Positions 22,068-31,979 of a stretch of DNA of 64,000 nucleotides are shown in pieces (the first letter of the stretch is position 1; each line of letters begins with the position of its first letter). The stretch is taken from the NCBI GenBank assembly GCA_026770025.1, contig JAMXDE010000037.1, positions 558,001-622,000 on the forward strand. The letters are read 5' to 3'. Origin of the DNA: Craspedostauros australis (lineage: Eukaryota; Bacillariophyta; Bacillariophyceae; Mastogloiales; Achnanthaceae). The notes under the pieces were generated by a model. It was not told the DNA's origin. It saw nothing but the letters and a program-made list of their open reading frames with translations, and searched no databases. A program made the translations under genes and the position numbers.

Positions 22068-23117
22068 ATGGTTGTTGACGGTGACACCTTCTTGAGGAAT
22101 CAGATCACTGTGTCGACCACTACAATGAGCTCCAACGACGACGACGCCCACGATCTGCAAATCGGAACGCAGCCGTTGGCATCGTTCCTGCGATCGTTGC
22201 TGGATGCGAAGATCGATGGAAGTGTACCAATCGAGCATGGTTGTTTTCCCAGCCAAGACGAGGCTGAAGGTGATCATACCAATCGTGCCCAGGTCAACCT
22301 CGTCAGCGACCCTGCGCGATCTATCGGCCTCTTCCACTGCAGTTGCGACGAGAGCAGCGATGGTAGCATGTCCGCAAGCCTCGAAGCGATGCAGCTGCAG
22401 GAACGCAGCAGGAATGCCCCGTTGCTACCCATCCGAACGGAATCGCCACATTTCGTACGTAGAAAGCACGCCACGCACATGGCCTTTTCATCCAGCAGCA
22501 ACGGGAATGATGATGATGACGATACCTACGATGACGACGACGCACGAGAACTCGAGAGGCTCGAGAAGCGCATGCGGAGAAAGCAAAGACGGAGACAGAG
22601 ACGGCGAGGCAGATGCATAGAACGTGGACAGGATAATCGCACAACAAACAATCATTGCAACCGAGAATGTAACGACAACGGCGATGGCGATGCTGGATCC
22701 GGCGTGGATTACCGTTACCATCATTGGTCAGCCCAAGCACGCAGAAGCACTGCCATCGATCAACGCATGAATGAGCAGCGGTGGAAGGGGAGCGACCGCA
22801 GCCCCTCCAACAACAGCAAGAGTAACAACAGCGCAAAGGGTGACAAGAACCCCGCACACTCTCCACGATCGCCGATGCCAGTCCCGCCTCCCTTCCTCGA
22901 AGCTCTCTCGCTATCATCGTCATCGCTATCCATGGAAATCGTCGGGAATGAGGCATCGCTGGAGCACGGCGGCGATTGCATCCCCCGATCGCACAGCGTG
23001 CCTTCACTGTCCGATATGATCCGAAGGCATCCTTCCGCTCATCGACGATCCACAACCAGCTCGGTAACCTCGTCATCCACGCAAGGCACAAAGCGCTGCC
23101 GATGGACGCAATTGTGA
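22068..23117 (+). CDS. Disordered protein with acidic and polybasic tracts, unknown function
   Basis: 349 residues from ATG 22068. The frame is open farther upstream to 21843, but that part overlaps the promoter-like boxes and is unlikely to be translated. No known domain. Features are a Ser-rich beginning, an acidic stretch (NDDDDDTYDDDDARELERLEKRM), a polybasic tract (RRKQRRRQRRRGR, possible nuclear signal) near the middle, and a Ser-rich end with RSHSVPSLSDMIRRHPSAHRRS. It resembles in composition the proteins at 12751, 40568 and 56426, but I see no alignable domain. Likely nuclear; this is inference. Confidence 0.55.
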   Translation: MVVDGDTFLRNQITVSTTTMSSNDDDAHDLQIGTQPLASFLRSLLDAKIDGSVPIEHGCFPSQDEAEGDHTNRAQVNLVSDPARSIGLFHCSCDESSDGSMSASLEAMQLQERSRNAPLLPIRTESPHFVRRKHATHMAFSSSSNGNDDDDDTYDDDDARELERLEKRMRRKQRRRQRRRGRCIERGQDNRTTNNHCNRECNDNGDGDAGSGVDYRYHHWSAQARRSTAIDQRMNEQRWKGSDRSPSNNSKSNNSAKGDKNPAHSPRSPMPVPPPFLEALSLSSSSLSMEIVGNEASLEHGGDCIPRSHSVPSLSDMIRRHPSAHRRSTTSSVTSSSTQGTKRCRWTQL

Positions 23118-23724
23118 CTTTCACCATACGTGGTATTCGTGCACGGACACTGTTCGATCCCATGTATTGTAATCAACAGAATCAATTTGTATCACTCTAC
23201 TCCATTCCACTCTGCATGTACTCTGCCTGTACTCATGCCTTCAGGATGCATGGTACGAGTAGTTGTACGGCATTTCCTGTTGCGGTTCCACAAGCGTTTC
23301 CACATCGAGGCACAGTCAAGGAAGCCAGGTCTCGCGTGGCATCGCGTGATGCAAATGGAGGTGGTTGAATCGTTCGAGTCGACTTGTTTGCCGTACCACA
23401 TTCGGACAAGACTAATGGAACGAACAATCTGAGGATACCACAACCGGCCCTCATCAGGCATCGATTTAGGGACACACTGAGACGAAACCGACGGAATTGT
23501 GCTGAATCTGTTGTTTCAACACCACAACAGGGAGATGCGGAGCGAAAGAAGCTGCCATGGGAGCAATGATCACAAGAGGCACAGCTGGAAGCACGAGTCA
23601 CAACAAAGGATACAGAGGACGCAAGCAAAGATAACAATACCACCATCTCTAAAGGAGGATCATAAAGAATATCTATTATCATATAATATTATATCATATA
23701 GTACGATCGCATCGAAGAGCAACG
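23118..23724. other. Gap without a recognisable gene
   Basis: Contains a GGTACGAGTAG box near 23249 and an AT-rich segment (ATATCTATTATCATATAATATTATATC, about 23670-23700) just before the next start codon that may hold a TATA element. Confidence 0.45.
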
Positions 23725-25329
23725 ATGACACAAGGGGTGATTGATCTTGTCGTGGGAACGTGGAACACGTTGGAGGCGGGAGAAGGCGGAGCATGGTCCA
23801 ATGATTGGGGATGTCCCTTGGAGATCGAACGCAGGGATGAACGGCTCAAGCCAAAGGGCTGCGTTGCCAGAGACGGCGATAGCGGCAGCAACGATGGCAG
23901 CAACGATGGCATCAACGGTGGCGACGAAGACGAAGACGGCGATCAACACGCATGCCCCAGAACAGAGAAAGACCGCGTGCAGAACGAACTGTCGTACGAG
24001 CGATATCGCAGGATAGAGAGCTTTCTGTCGCAGGATGCTGCCGAGCATCGCGTGACGCCGCAGCGATCGCCGTCGATGCCGCGCGTCATCGATCAGTACG
24101 ATCTGCTCTTCGTGCAGGAGATCACTCCCAACATGTCGTGGGACATGCCGCGAGGCGTCCCCTTGCCGGCATCGCGATTCATCGATTGCGGGCATCGCAC
24201 CATCGGCACGGCGGCTCCGCCCGACGGAACGCAGTTCGAGCCGTCCATCCAGAGGATCTGGAGCAAGGGCGCCAAACTGCATTGGATCAACTCCATGGCG
24301 TTCGCCAATCAGGACATCCCGGGCTGCGTGGCGTCGTTCTGGGTCTACGACAGCAGCATCCTCATCGCGGCCAGCATCCACGCCAAAGCCGGCAGCATGC
24401 GCGACGATGAGACGCGTCCCGTCGTCCTGCAGAACATGATGCGCGAAGTGCTGGCCATCGCGCAGCAGATCTCCCCAGCCCGGACCGGCATCAATTTTCT
24501 CATCTGCGGTGATTGGAACGTCGAGCTGTCGGTGGTGGCGGCCGCGATCCAGGAATCGCCTCACGCGGACGGCTACGACGTGACGGTCGGGCTGTTGCCG
24601 CAGGATGGTGCACAAGGCGATTCCGCCTTCTCCACGAACCATGAATCGGGGTTCGTGGCGCAGTACGACGGGTGCATACTGTGGTCGAAGAAGTGGCTCA
24701 TCGTGGATGAGACCGCGGATCAGTCGACGTCGATGGATGGATCAAGTGGTGATTTTGGTGCATCGCATGGATCGATGGACGATGAAACGAGCGCAGACGA
24801 TGGACACAATGCGATGGAAGACCTCGTCACGACGAAACGAGAGACGACGGGGTTCATGCCGAAGGGAGTTGGTGGCAAGCTGACAGGGACATTTCAATAC
24901 CGATACCCGGATCCAACGAGGATGCTGGATGAGATGCCAAGGAGAATGGAAGACGCGATAGCAACGGAAACACCCGCCCTGCCTCCATCCGCGACGCCGG
25001 GCGTGTACCACGACGGCACGCTGATCCCCAACTCCGTTGCCGAACACGGTATGAGCGACCACATGCTGATCACGACCTACATCAGCATTCCCACGCATCA
25101 AGGCACATCGCCGACGCTCGCCATGCACCAGATCATCGTGTTCCTGGCGGGTATGTTCGCCGGTATTTACCTCCTCGTCAGCATCCTGGCCTGGCAGCTG
25201 CGTCTCCGCGTGCGGCGGCGTCGGCGGCGCAGGGATTATCACACCGTCGATACGTACAACCGGGATCATGATGATTACGAAGATGATGATGGGACGTCGA
25301 CGCCGGGATCTGAGATTGAACTGTCATGA
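23725..25329 (+). CDS. Membrane-anchored endonuclease/exonuclease/phosphatase (EEP) family protein
   Basis: 534 residues, intronless. The EEP signature residues appear in order: Trp13-Asn14 (GTWNTLE), Gln131-Glu132 (LLFVQEI), Asp263-x-Asn265 (CGDWNVE), Asp315 (AQYDGCIL) and Asp445-His446 (GMSDHMLI). This set supports a metal-dependent phosphodiester or phosphomonoester hydrolase. Acidic inserts (about 45-75 and 325-375) interrupt the fold. One membrane span (about 470-492) is followed by a polybasic RLRVRRRRRRRD tail, so the catalytic part should face one side of a membrane with the short tail on the other. No N-terminal signal peptide is seen. The substrate may be lipid, nucleotide or RNA; the sequence alone does not decide. 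Confidence 0.75.
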   Translation: MTQGVIDLVVGTWNTLEAGEGGAWSNDWGCPLEIERRDERLKPKGCVARDGDSGSNDGSNDGINGGDEDEDGDQHACPRTEKDRVQNELSYERYRRIESFLSQDAAEHRVTPQRSPSMPRVIDQYDLLFVQEITPNMSWDMPRGVPLPASRFIDCGHRTIGTAAPPDGTQFEPSIQRIWSKGAKLHWINSMAFANQDIPGCVASFWVYDSSILIAASIHAKAGSMRDDETRPVVLQNMMREVLAIAQQISPARTGINFLICGDWNVELSVVAAAIQESPHADGYDVTVGLLPQDGAQGDSAFSTNHESGFVAQYDGCILWSKKWLIVDETADQSTSMDGSSGDFGASHGSMDDETSADDGHNAMEDLVTTKRETTGFMPKGVGGKLTGTFQYRYPDPTRMLDEMPRRMEDAIATETPALPPSATPGVYHDGTLIPNSVAEHGMSDHMLITTYISIPTHQGTSPTLAMHQIIVFLAGMFAGIYLLVSILAWQLRLRVRRRRRRRDYHTVDTYNRDHDDYEDDDGTSTPGSEIELS

Positions 25330-26306
25330 AGGGCAGACGATCAGAAAGTCAACATGCATGCATCAACGAAGCGAATAGAGTCCACTTGGTGTCCCACACA
25401 CGCGTAGCATGCGATGCATCACACTAGTATGATTTTGGAGAATGGTCATGAACTAATTTGATCATCACATGACATCGGTGGAGGCGCTCTGCAAGCATGT
25501 TTGGGATGATGCATGGTTGAAGACAATTCATGAACATTCACGAAGCATGTATGCAGAGTGGGTGTCGAGCTCTTGAACAGAGAGAGAGAGCAATAGCGTA
25601 GCGTGGATGAATGAGGGTACTATGCTACTCTGTCTCCTGTGAGCGTAAAGTTGAATGTATTTGTGGTGGTCGATTTGTGCATGTAGTATTTGGTGTTGCA
25701 CAGAGAACACGTATGAGGCCTTTGGGGGACAGAAGTTCCACTTCTTCTGCTTTCGGCACAGTTGCGCATGATGGTGGAGGAAGAACTCCAGAGAACGCTG
25801 ACAGAACACAGCCTCCCACCTCTTACGGACTGCCTTCGGCGCAACGCTTGGCGACGAGCTATTCGCATTTGTTGGCACAGCAGACATGTCAGTCACGAAC
25901 ACAAAGACCGAGAAAGAGCCTCAAACAAATGCACGGTTTCCACTGCAAGGCGCTGTGAACCGCTACGCGCTTAAGTCGTGTACAGATTTCTCACAGACAA
26001 GACAAGACAAGACAAGACAAGATCACATGACCACATCACATCACATCGCATCGCGCGACAACACATCTGCCCCAGTCGGTTTCTTCTTCTACAACTCCAT
26101 CTCATACGTATCTCTGCTGTATGAGAATCCAATACTCCACAACATCACAATTCATCTCACACGTGTCCTCGCATAGTAGCCATACTCCAGACAGCAACTG
26201 CCTGCTGAGAAGTCAACGGCGAAGGCCAAGGCTCCCATCTCCTACCCTCTCATCATAAAACAGGAAGCCGATCAACTAAAAGTAACGCCAACTAAACTCA
26301 ACCAAC
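25330..26306. other. Gap with a (GACAA)n run
   Basis: About seven GACAA units lie at 25995-26022, followed by CACATCACATCACATCGCATCGC. A GA run is near 25580. No gene is supported. The last 60 bases before the next ATG are A/C-rich and probably form a 5' UTR. Confidence 0.5.
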
Positions 26307-27806
26307 ATGGGTTCATGCACAAGATGCCACAAGGCCAAAGTCAAATGCGACAACGAATGCGGCTTCCCCTGCAAGCGCTGCGCGCGGCTGAAGCTGGAAT
26401 GCGTGCCCCACGTCTCACGCCAAGGCAAGGGACGATCCAACCCCAGGCGCAAGCCGGAAGGCGAACGGGCGTCGTCACCATCGACATCGACGCAGGCTTC
26501 GGAGGACGTGGCTGTGTGCGTCACGTGCGAGATCGGTGTGCAGGCCGACCTTCCAACGGCGTCGCCAACAGTGCGGCCGCTGCCGTATCAATCGGACGTG
26601 ATCTCGCAGTTGGACAGGCCGCAGCCGGTCAATGGCAATAACAAGAACAAGTCGCTGCCGGATCCCGAGTACATGAAACGCATGATGGTCAAGATGGCGT
26701 TGCAGACGATATCGCAGACGCAGGACGACGACGACGATGACGATTTCGATCCGTCCCAACCACCATGCCCCATCGAAACGGAGGTCGTCCACACCATCCC
26801 GCGCGGCATCAGCAAGGACCATTTCGGTCTGCACCACGTGCTGCGCTCCTGGCTCTTCATGGCCATCCGCCAACGATCCTTCCCCATGATGGCCAAGGCG
26901 TCGCAGCTGGCCACGAAGGTCGACATCAGCATGGACGAACTCATGTCGTTGCATCATCTTGCCCCCGTGATCCCCGAACAAATGCGACGCATCGCGAAAG
27001 AGGCGATGCAAGAGGCCGGCTCCGCCTTCGCCACGCCGCTGGCGCAGCAACCCCGCATGAAACGACGTGTCCATCTCGATCAGATCCCGCTGCGCTACCG
27101 CGAGACCCTTAACATGATGGACGAGACCGGCGTCGGTAATCGCTGCATCGCCGTGCGCCGCAATCTGTGCGGCGTTGTCAGCGTCTACCTGTCGCCGCAG
27201 TTCGAAAAGTATGTCATGCCGTGGCACAAATTCGATAAGCTGCATAACGAGCAGCGCGTCGAACTCAAGGATATTCTGTTCGGCGACGACGTCGTGCGCA
27301 AGAAGATGGCGCTGGCGACGTTCCAGATCATGCAGTCGTGGCGGTATCCTCATTCGCAACCCAAATTCGTGCGCATACCCGATGTCAATCTCACGTTGGC
27401 CGAGAGCAACGAGGTCGTGCGGGCCGATACCTACTTCTGGGTCATGTCCGAGCATATCGACGAATCGTGGATGCATTTCGAGTTCATTCCGCTCGACGGG
27501 CGGTTGGGATCCAAGCAGCATCATCGCTATCATCTGCAACGTGATAAGGCGCAGAAGCGGGGGCGGCATAGTTGGGATGATGATGATGATCTGGTGGCGT
27601 TGGACAATCTCATCATCGATCCGGATTTCGATTGCGAGACGGGCAAGAAGCAGCGCGTGTGCGACAACGATGACAATCTGAACCCCATCCCGTTGACGGA
27701 ATGGGATGATGAGTTCCTTCCCCATCTGCCTCAGGATCGTATCGGCGATCTGCATATGGGGCCAGAACTTGCCGACTGGGTGTCGCTCTTTAGTACTTTG
27801 GAGTAG
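26307..27806 (+). CDS. Zn2-C6 (fungal-type) transcription regulator, paralogue A
   Basis: 499 residues, intronless. A binuclear zinc cluster opens the protein: Cys4, 7, 14, 22, 25 and 32, spacing C-x2-C-x6-C-x7-C-x2-C-x6-C, with an extra Cys18 in the loop, followed by a basic linker (SRQGKGRSNPRRKP). An acidic run DDDDDDDF lies near residue 145. A second conserved region begins KDHFGLHHVLRSWLFMAIRQRSF and continues to YLSPQFEKYVMPWHKF and VELKDILF. This region is shared with the protein at 52883-54508 and replaces the usual fungal regulatory domain. It should bind DNA in the nucleus; targets are unknown. The ATG lies three codons before the first zinc ligand. Confidence 0.83.
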   Translation: MGSCTRCHKAKVKCDNECGFPCKRCARLKLECVPHVSRQGKGRSNPRRKPEGERASSPSTSTQASEDVAVCVTCEIGVQADLPTASPTVRPLPYQSDVISQLDRPQPVNGNNKNKSLPDPEYMKRMMVKMALQTISQTQDDDDDDDFDPSQPPCPIETEVVHTIPRGISKDHFGLHHVLRSWLFMAIRQRSFPMMAKASQLATKVDISMDELMSLHHLAPVIPEQMRRIAKEAMQEAGSAFATPLAQQPRMKRRVHLDQIPLRYRETLNMMDETGVGNRCIAVRRNLCGVVSVYLSPQFEKYVMPWHKFDKLHNEQRVELKDILFGDDVVRKKMALATFQIMQSWRYPHSQPKFVRIPDVNLTLAESNEVVRADTYFWVMSEHIDESWMHFEFIPLDGRLGSKQHHRYHLQRDKAQKRGRHSWDDDDDLVALDNLIIDPDFDCETGKKQRVCDNDDNLNPIPLTEWDDEFLPHLPQDRIGDLHMGPELADWVSLFSTLE

Positions 27807-28310
27807 CGTGCCGTTTGTTGCAGTGCCATATATAGCAGGGGGATTAGATGGTGGCGAGATGTTGTCACAGTAGTGTTACCTATGTGAACGATTAATTAGA
27901 GGACGATATCCGGTCGTAGAGTACCATAGGGAGTACAGCCATGCTGTAGCGTGCAATACGTGAGAGTGTAGTTTGTGATAGTCGACTCAGTGGACTGCTG
28001 TAATGTTCCGATGTGGCATCGAAAGGGAGACGTCAGAGATTCGTGACACATCGCATCCATTCAAAAAGCGCGCAACAACGTGAAGAACAAGAGATGCATG
28101 TGAGGAATTGAATTGCATTCAACCATTGCGTATCATCACATCACATCGCACAGAATTGGGTTGAGTTCAATTGAGCAGAACTGAGTTGACTTGAGTTCAA
28201 TTGGAGGGAGATTACGTGTATCACACTCATTTCTCGTCATCAGGTTGAATCCGAACCAAACTTGCGAAGAGGAAGGCAACAGAGCGAAGAGCACCCATCA
28301 GTCGATAGAC
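27807..28310. other. Gap between regulator A and the cation transporter
   Basis: No gene is seen. The frame of the next gene is open back to 28191, but the more likely start is 28311. Short GAGTTGAGTTCAATTGAG-like repeats occur near 28150-28200. Confidence 0.45.
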
Positions 28311-29816
28311 ATGCCATCTTCATCCCCACACAACGATGAGAAGTCGTCTCTGCTGGCAGCGGCCTCCATGGAGCCTCGTCTCATGAGATCTCATGACAAT
28401 GGCAGTCTCCAGGGCATCAGCCTCCCTGGCATGGGCAGCGCTGGTCGCAATGTGGATGGCACCGACATCCATGCCAACAACAATGCCAATAGCAACGGCT
28501 ACAGCAATAGCAAAGGCTACAACAACGGAAACAAGATCAACCTCAACAACGCCATGCTGAACTTCTCCAAGAGCATGTCGGGCGACGACTTCACTGTGAG
28601 CTCCGTGCACTCCGGCAAGGACGGCAAGCCCAGCGAACCCTGGACGCTGCGCCGCGTGGCCCTGGAACTCAGCCTCTACTGCAACCTCTGCATCACCATG
28701 ATCAAGCTGGTGGCCTACGTGCGCACGCTGTCGCTGTCCGTGCTGGCCGCCCTGCTCGACAGCGTGCTGGACGTCGTCAGCCAGGTCGTCCTCAACTACA
28801 CGGAGAAGCACTCCTCGCTGCAGCGATCCTCGGCCTTCTATCCCGCCGGCGCCTCGCGGTTGGAGCCCATCGGCGTCCTCACCTGCGCCGCCCTCATGGG
28901 TATGGCCTCCTTCGAGGTCCTCAAGGAGTCCTGCACCACCCTCATCTACCGCACCGACACCCTCGAGGACCTCTCGTGGCATCAGGAGATCGTGTCCGTG
29001 TGGAGCATGTCCGCCATCGTCCTCGTCAAGATGGCCCTCCTCGTCCTGTGTCAGCAGGCCTCCCTGCAAAGGCATCGCAAGCGCCACCAGGCCATCCTGC
29101 GCGATGCTGCCAACGACGCCGCGTCGGTCGGAGGCAGCACCATCACCAGCTACACCACCAACCACGCCGTCTCCGGCAACGCCCATGCCAACGCGGCGCC
29201 CGCCAACTCCAACGGCGCGCCCATCAACTTCAGCAGCCGCGCCGGACTGCAATCGGCCGATCCCACCCTCGAGGCCCTGGCGCAGGATCACTGGAACGAC
29301 GCCCTCAGCAACAGCGTCGCCGTCGTCGCGCTGCTGCTGGCCCTCTACTCGCCGTCCCTCTGGTGGATCGATCCCTTCGGCGCCATCGTCATCTCCTTCT
29401 ACATCATCTACAGCTGGTACGAGACGGGCAAGGAACAGATCGAGCAGCTCACGGGCAAGTCGGCGCCGCAGGAATTCATCGAGGAGCTCCTCGAACTGGC
29501 CGAGCACTTCGATGAGCGCATCCTCGTCGTCGACACGATCCGGGCCTACCATTTCGGACCCAAGTTCCTCGTCGAGCTCGAGGTCGTTCTGCCGCGGCAT
29601 ACCCTGCTCGAGGAATCGCATGATCTAGGCATGGAGCTGCAGTACGAGATCGAAGGCCGCGAAGAGGTCGAGCGATGTTTCGTGCACATGGATTACGAGA
29701 CCAGGGATTACGATGAGCACGTCGTGTCCAAGGTGCCGGAGTTGCGGGAGCAGATACTCAGGCATCGGCGTCATGGCAGTATGCACACGTCGTCGGTACA
29801 GACGTCGTGCGTGTAA
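28311..29816 (+). CDS. Cation diffusion facilitator, Mn2+-type
   Basis: 501 residues. Exports divalent metal, probably Mn2+, from cytosol into Golgi or vacuole in exchange for protons. Two metal-site motifs are visible: Asp150-x3-Asp154 (LLDSVLDVVS) in the second membrane helix and Asp326-His-x2-Asp330 (DHWNDALSNS) in the fifth. The DxxxD/DHxxD pair is typical of Mn-CDF (MTP8-11) proteins, whereas Zn-CDFs have His in these places. YPAGASRLEPIGVLTCA matches the conserved loop after helix 2. A Ser/Asn-rich N-terminus and a central loop rich in Ala, Asn and Thr lie in the cytosol, and a soluble C-terminal domain (VVDTIRAYHFGPKFLVELEVVLP) closes the protein. An upstream ATG at 28191 would add 40 residues. 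Confidence 0.85.
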   Translation: MPSSSPHNDEKSSLLAAASMEPRLMRSHDNGSLQGISLPGMGSAGRNVDGTDIHANNNANSNGYSNSKGYNNGNKINLNNAMLNFSKSMSGDDFTVSSVHSGKDGKPSEPWTLRRVALELSLYCNLCITMIKLVAYVRTLSLSVLAALLDSVLDVVSQVVLNYTEKHSSLQRSSAFYPAGASRLEPIGVLTCAALMGMASFEVLKESCTTLIYRTDTLEDLSWHQEIVSVWSMSAIVLVKMALLVLCQQASLQRHRKRHQAILRDAANDAASVGGSTITSYTTNHAVSGNAHANAAPANSNGAPINFSSRAGLQSADPTLEALAQDHWNDALSNSVAVVALLLALYSPSLWWIDPFGAIVISFYIIYSWYETGKEQIEQLTGKSAPQEFIEELLELAEHFDERILVVDTIRAYHFGPKFLVELEVVLPRHTLLEESHDLGMELQYEIEGREEVERCFVHMDYETRDYDEHVVSKVPELREQILRHRRHGSMHTSSVQTSCV

Positions 29817-29839
29817 CGTCACAGTACTTTCAAATGTCT

Positions 29840-31609
29840 CTAAAATACATCATCCTCAAATATCCGCTTGCCTTTCAGGAAGGTCTTGTTGGAATTGTGC
29901 TTGCGGAAGGCGCCGCGCTGTCGCGATTTGCGTTTCAGCTGCTGTGCCACGCGCAATCGGGCCTGTTCTTGCAGCTGCTGCCGGGTCAGGTTGCGCAGTT
30001 CGTCCGATGCCAGGATGCGGCTTGCTGCGGAGGCATTTGTCATCGCGGAGGCCGTTGACATCATGGATTGGGTGTCGTCGTTGGGGTCCGCCATGCCCAG
30101 CGAGTCGTCATCATCATCTGCTTGGTCGCCGTCGTCGTGTTTCGTCGCGTCCTTGTCTTCATCGCTCTCATTATCTTCTTCGACACCGGCCAGCGCGTCC
30201 TTCTCTTTGGACTCGTTGTAGTAATAGTACAGCTCCGAATCTCGATTCGCATCCTCCTCGGAATACCCGCTCGCTTGCAATTCCTGATCCAGCCGCAACT
30301 GTGCCTTGCTGGCGAGACACACAACCTCCTCTTCTTCTCCTGCTTCTTCCGCGATACCGCCATCCCCCGTCTCCGCTTCGTCGCCGCCAGCACCGCGACG
30401 CATCAACCGCTTCTCCTCCATGCGGGCCTGACACGACTCCCACGTAAACAGCAACCGCTCCTCCTCTTCTTCCGGAATCTGACAATGCAACTTCTGCGTG
30501 AAGAACTTGTGCAGGCACTTCATGTCGCGCTCGTACAGCTCCTCCGCGTTGGGATGCTGCGTCGACACCATCTGCGGGAAATCGATCAACGTCACGATGG
30601 GCTTGGCCTCGCCGTTCTCCAGATACTGTTTCGGTTGTGGTGGTGCTTCTTCCTGCGGCGTGTGGGCCTGCTCCACGGTCTCGCGCAACTGGGCCTCGGG
30701 ACCGAACTGACGCGTGGCCTGATCTTCCCACGGACCGCGCGCGCTGAGCATGCCCGGATTCGATTTGGCCGCGACGGACATGCCGGAATGGCGCACGTAA
30801 GGATCGTGCTCCGAGTCCATGGCCAGCTGCTGGATGCCGGACAGGTCGACGAGGAGGTTGAACTCGTTGAGATCGCAGTGCACGAGGCCATGCTGGGCCA
30901 GGCGGAATGCCAAGTCCGAGGCCTGGTGGAAGATGGAGGCGGCCTGGTCGCCCGAGAGCTGCTTGGAGTGGACCTGGTAGAGGGGCACGCCGCGGATGAG
31001 GCTCATGACGACCATGTGGCGGTTGTGGGCCAGGGGTTGCGGCGTGGGGTAGTCGACGTTGTACAGGGCCTTCATGAAGGCGAACTCCTTGAGGGCGGAT
31101 TGGCGGCTGAGGAAGAGCCATGAGTTGGCGCTGCTGTTGGAGGGGAGGCGTCCGTTGCGCGAGGCCCTTCCGCGGTTGTGGTACTGGAAGTAGTCCCTCT
31201 TCTGCTTGACGTTGCGGAAGGAGGTGCGGCCGAGACGGTGGATCTTGAGGACCACCTGCGATCCGTTGGGATGCACGGCGAGGTAGACGTCGGACTCCTT
31301 TCCCGTGCCGATGCGGTCTCCGAAGCCCGCCAGGAAGCCCCTCTGCTTGAGGTTGTTGAGGGCCAGGATGTCGTAGCCGGCGTTGGTGAGGCGGTAGCCG
31401 TCGTAGCCGCAGCTCTTGTCGTGCGACAGCAGCTTGTCGCGCAGCAGGCTGGAGATGATCTTGCCCGTTCCTCCGTGGCGCAGCGAGGACATGGAGGCGA
31501 TCAGGGGGACCGGCACCAGAGCGTGCTTCGACATGCCCTTCTCCACCGCCTCCAGCACGCGAAAGTCCGTGCCTCCCATGGTGCGCAGCACCGTTGGATC
31601 GAGCTTCAT
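29840..31609 (-). CDS. RIO2: RIO2 atypical serine kinase/ATPase, 40S ribosome maturation
   Basis: 589 residues, intronless. RIO2 binds late pre-40S particles and drives their final cytoplasmic maturation. The N-terminal winged-helix domain (about 1-92) is followed by the P-loop GTGKESD (101-107), the catalytic loop HCDLNEFN (244-251, Asp246) and the metal-binding IDFPQM (Asp343). About 90 residues separate the last two motifs, against roughly 15-20 in yeast and human RIO2; the insert is polar and Pro/Gln-rich. The C-terminal half is acidic and ends in a basic KRKSRQRGAFRKHNSNKT tail. Its 3' end lies 23 bases from the convergent cation transporter gene, so their transcripts must overlap. Confidence 0.92.
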   Translation of the reverse strand: MKLDPTVLRTMGGTDFRVLEAVEKGMSKHALVPVPLIASMSSLRHGGTGKIISSLLRDKLLSHDKSCGYDGYRLTNAGYDILALNNLKQRGFLAGFGDRIGTGKESDVYLAVHPNGSQVVLKIHRLGRTSFRNVKQKRDYFQYHNRGRASRNGRLPSNSSANSWLFLSRQSALKEFAFMKALYNVDYPTPQPLAHNRHMVVMSLIRGVPLYQVHSKQLSGDQAASIFHQASDLAFRLAQHGLVHCDLNEFNLLVDLSGIQQLAMDSEHDPYVRHSGMSVAAKSNPGMLSARGPWEDQATRQFGPEAQLRETVEQAHTPQEEAPPQPKQYLENGEAKPIVTLIDFPQMVSTQHPNAEELYERDMKCLHKFFTQKLHCQIPEEEEERLLFTWESCQARMEEKRLMRRGAGGDEAETGDGGIAEEAGEEEEVVCLASKAQLRLDQELQASGYSEEDANRDSELYYYYNESKEKDALAGVEEDNESDEDKDATKHDDGDQADDDDDSLGMADPNDDTQSMMSTASAMTNASAASRILASDELRNLTRQQLQEQARLRVAQQLKRKSRQRGAFRKHNSNKTFLKGKRIFEDDVF

Positions 31610-31979
31610 CTTGCTACTTGATTGATGTTGTGTAATGCACTATTCTATTTATATGATATAATATGATATGATAGGTCTGTCCCCCTGCGAGTGGCCGTAT
31701 TGCACCTGTCTGCCTCCGATGGAACATTATGAATGAAGTGATGGCGAACAACGTGTTTCTTCACACTTCAACCTTTCGCAATCGCGTTGTTTTTTGTTGG
31801 CTTCCATCGAGTCCTTCCAAGACTCCACCAACAAAACACGTTGCGATTCCGAATTCCAGTTTGTAGCCTACCCGCAACGAATATAGACAACTATTGACAA
31901 ATACTGACTTGAGCACCTTGCCTCACAGTCTTTGGACACAAAATACTCGTGAGGACTCTTCAAGGTGTAATAGTGTACT
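31610..31979. other. Spacer between RIO2 and TRM61
   Basis: 370 bases without a gene. It holds the RIO2 promoter and the TRM61 terminator on the minus strand. An AT-rich TATATGATATAATATGATATG segment near 31650, about 45 bases before the RIO2 start, may act as a TATA region. Confidence 0.45.
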
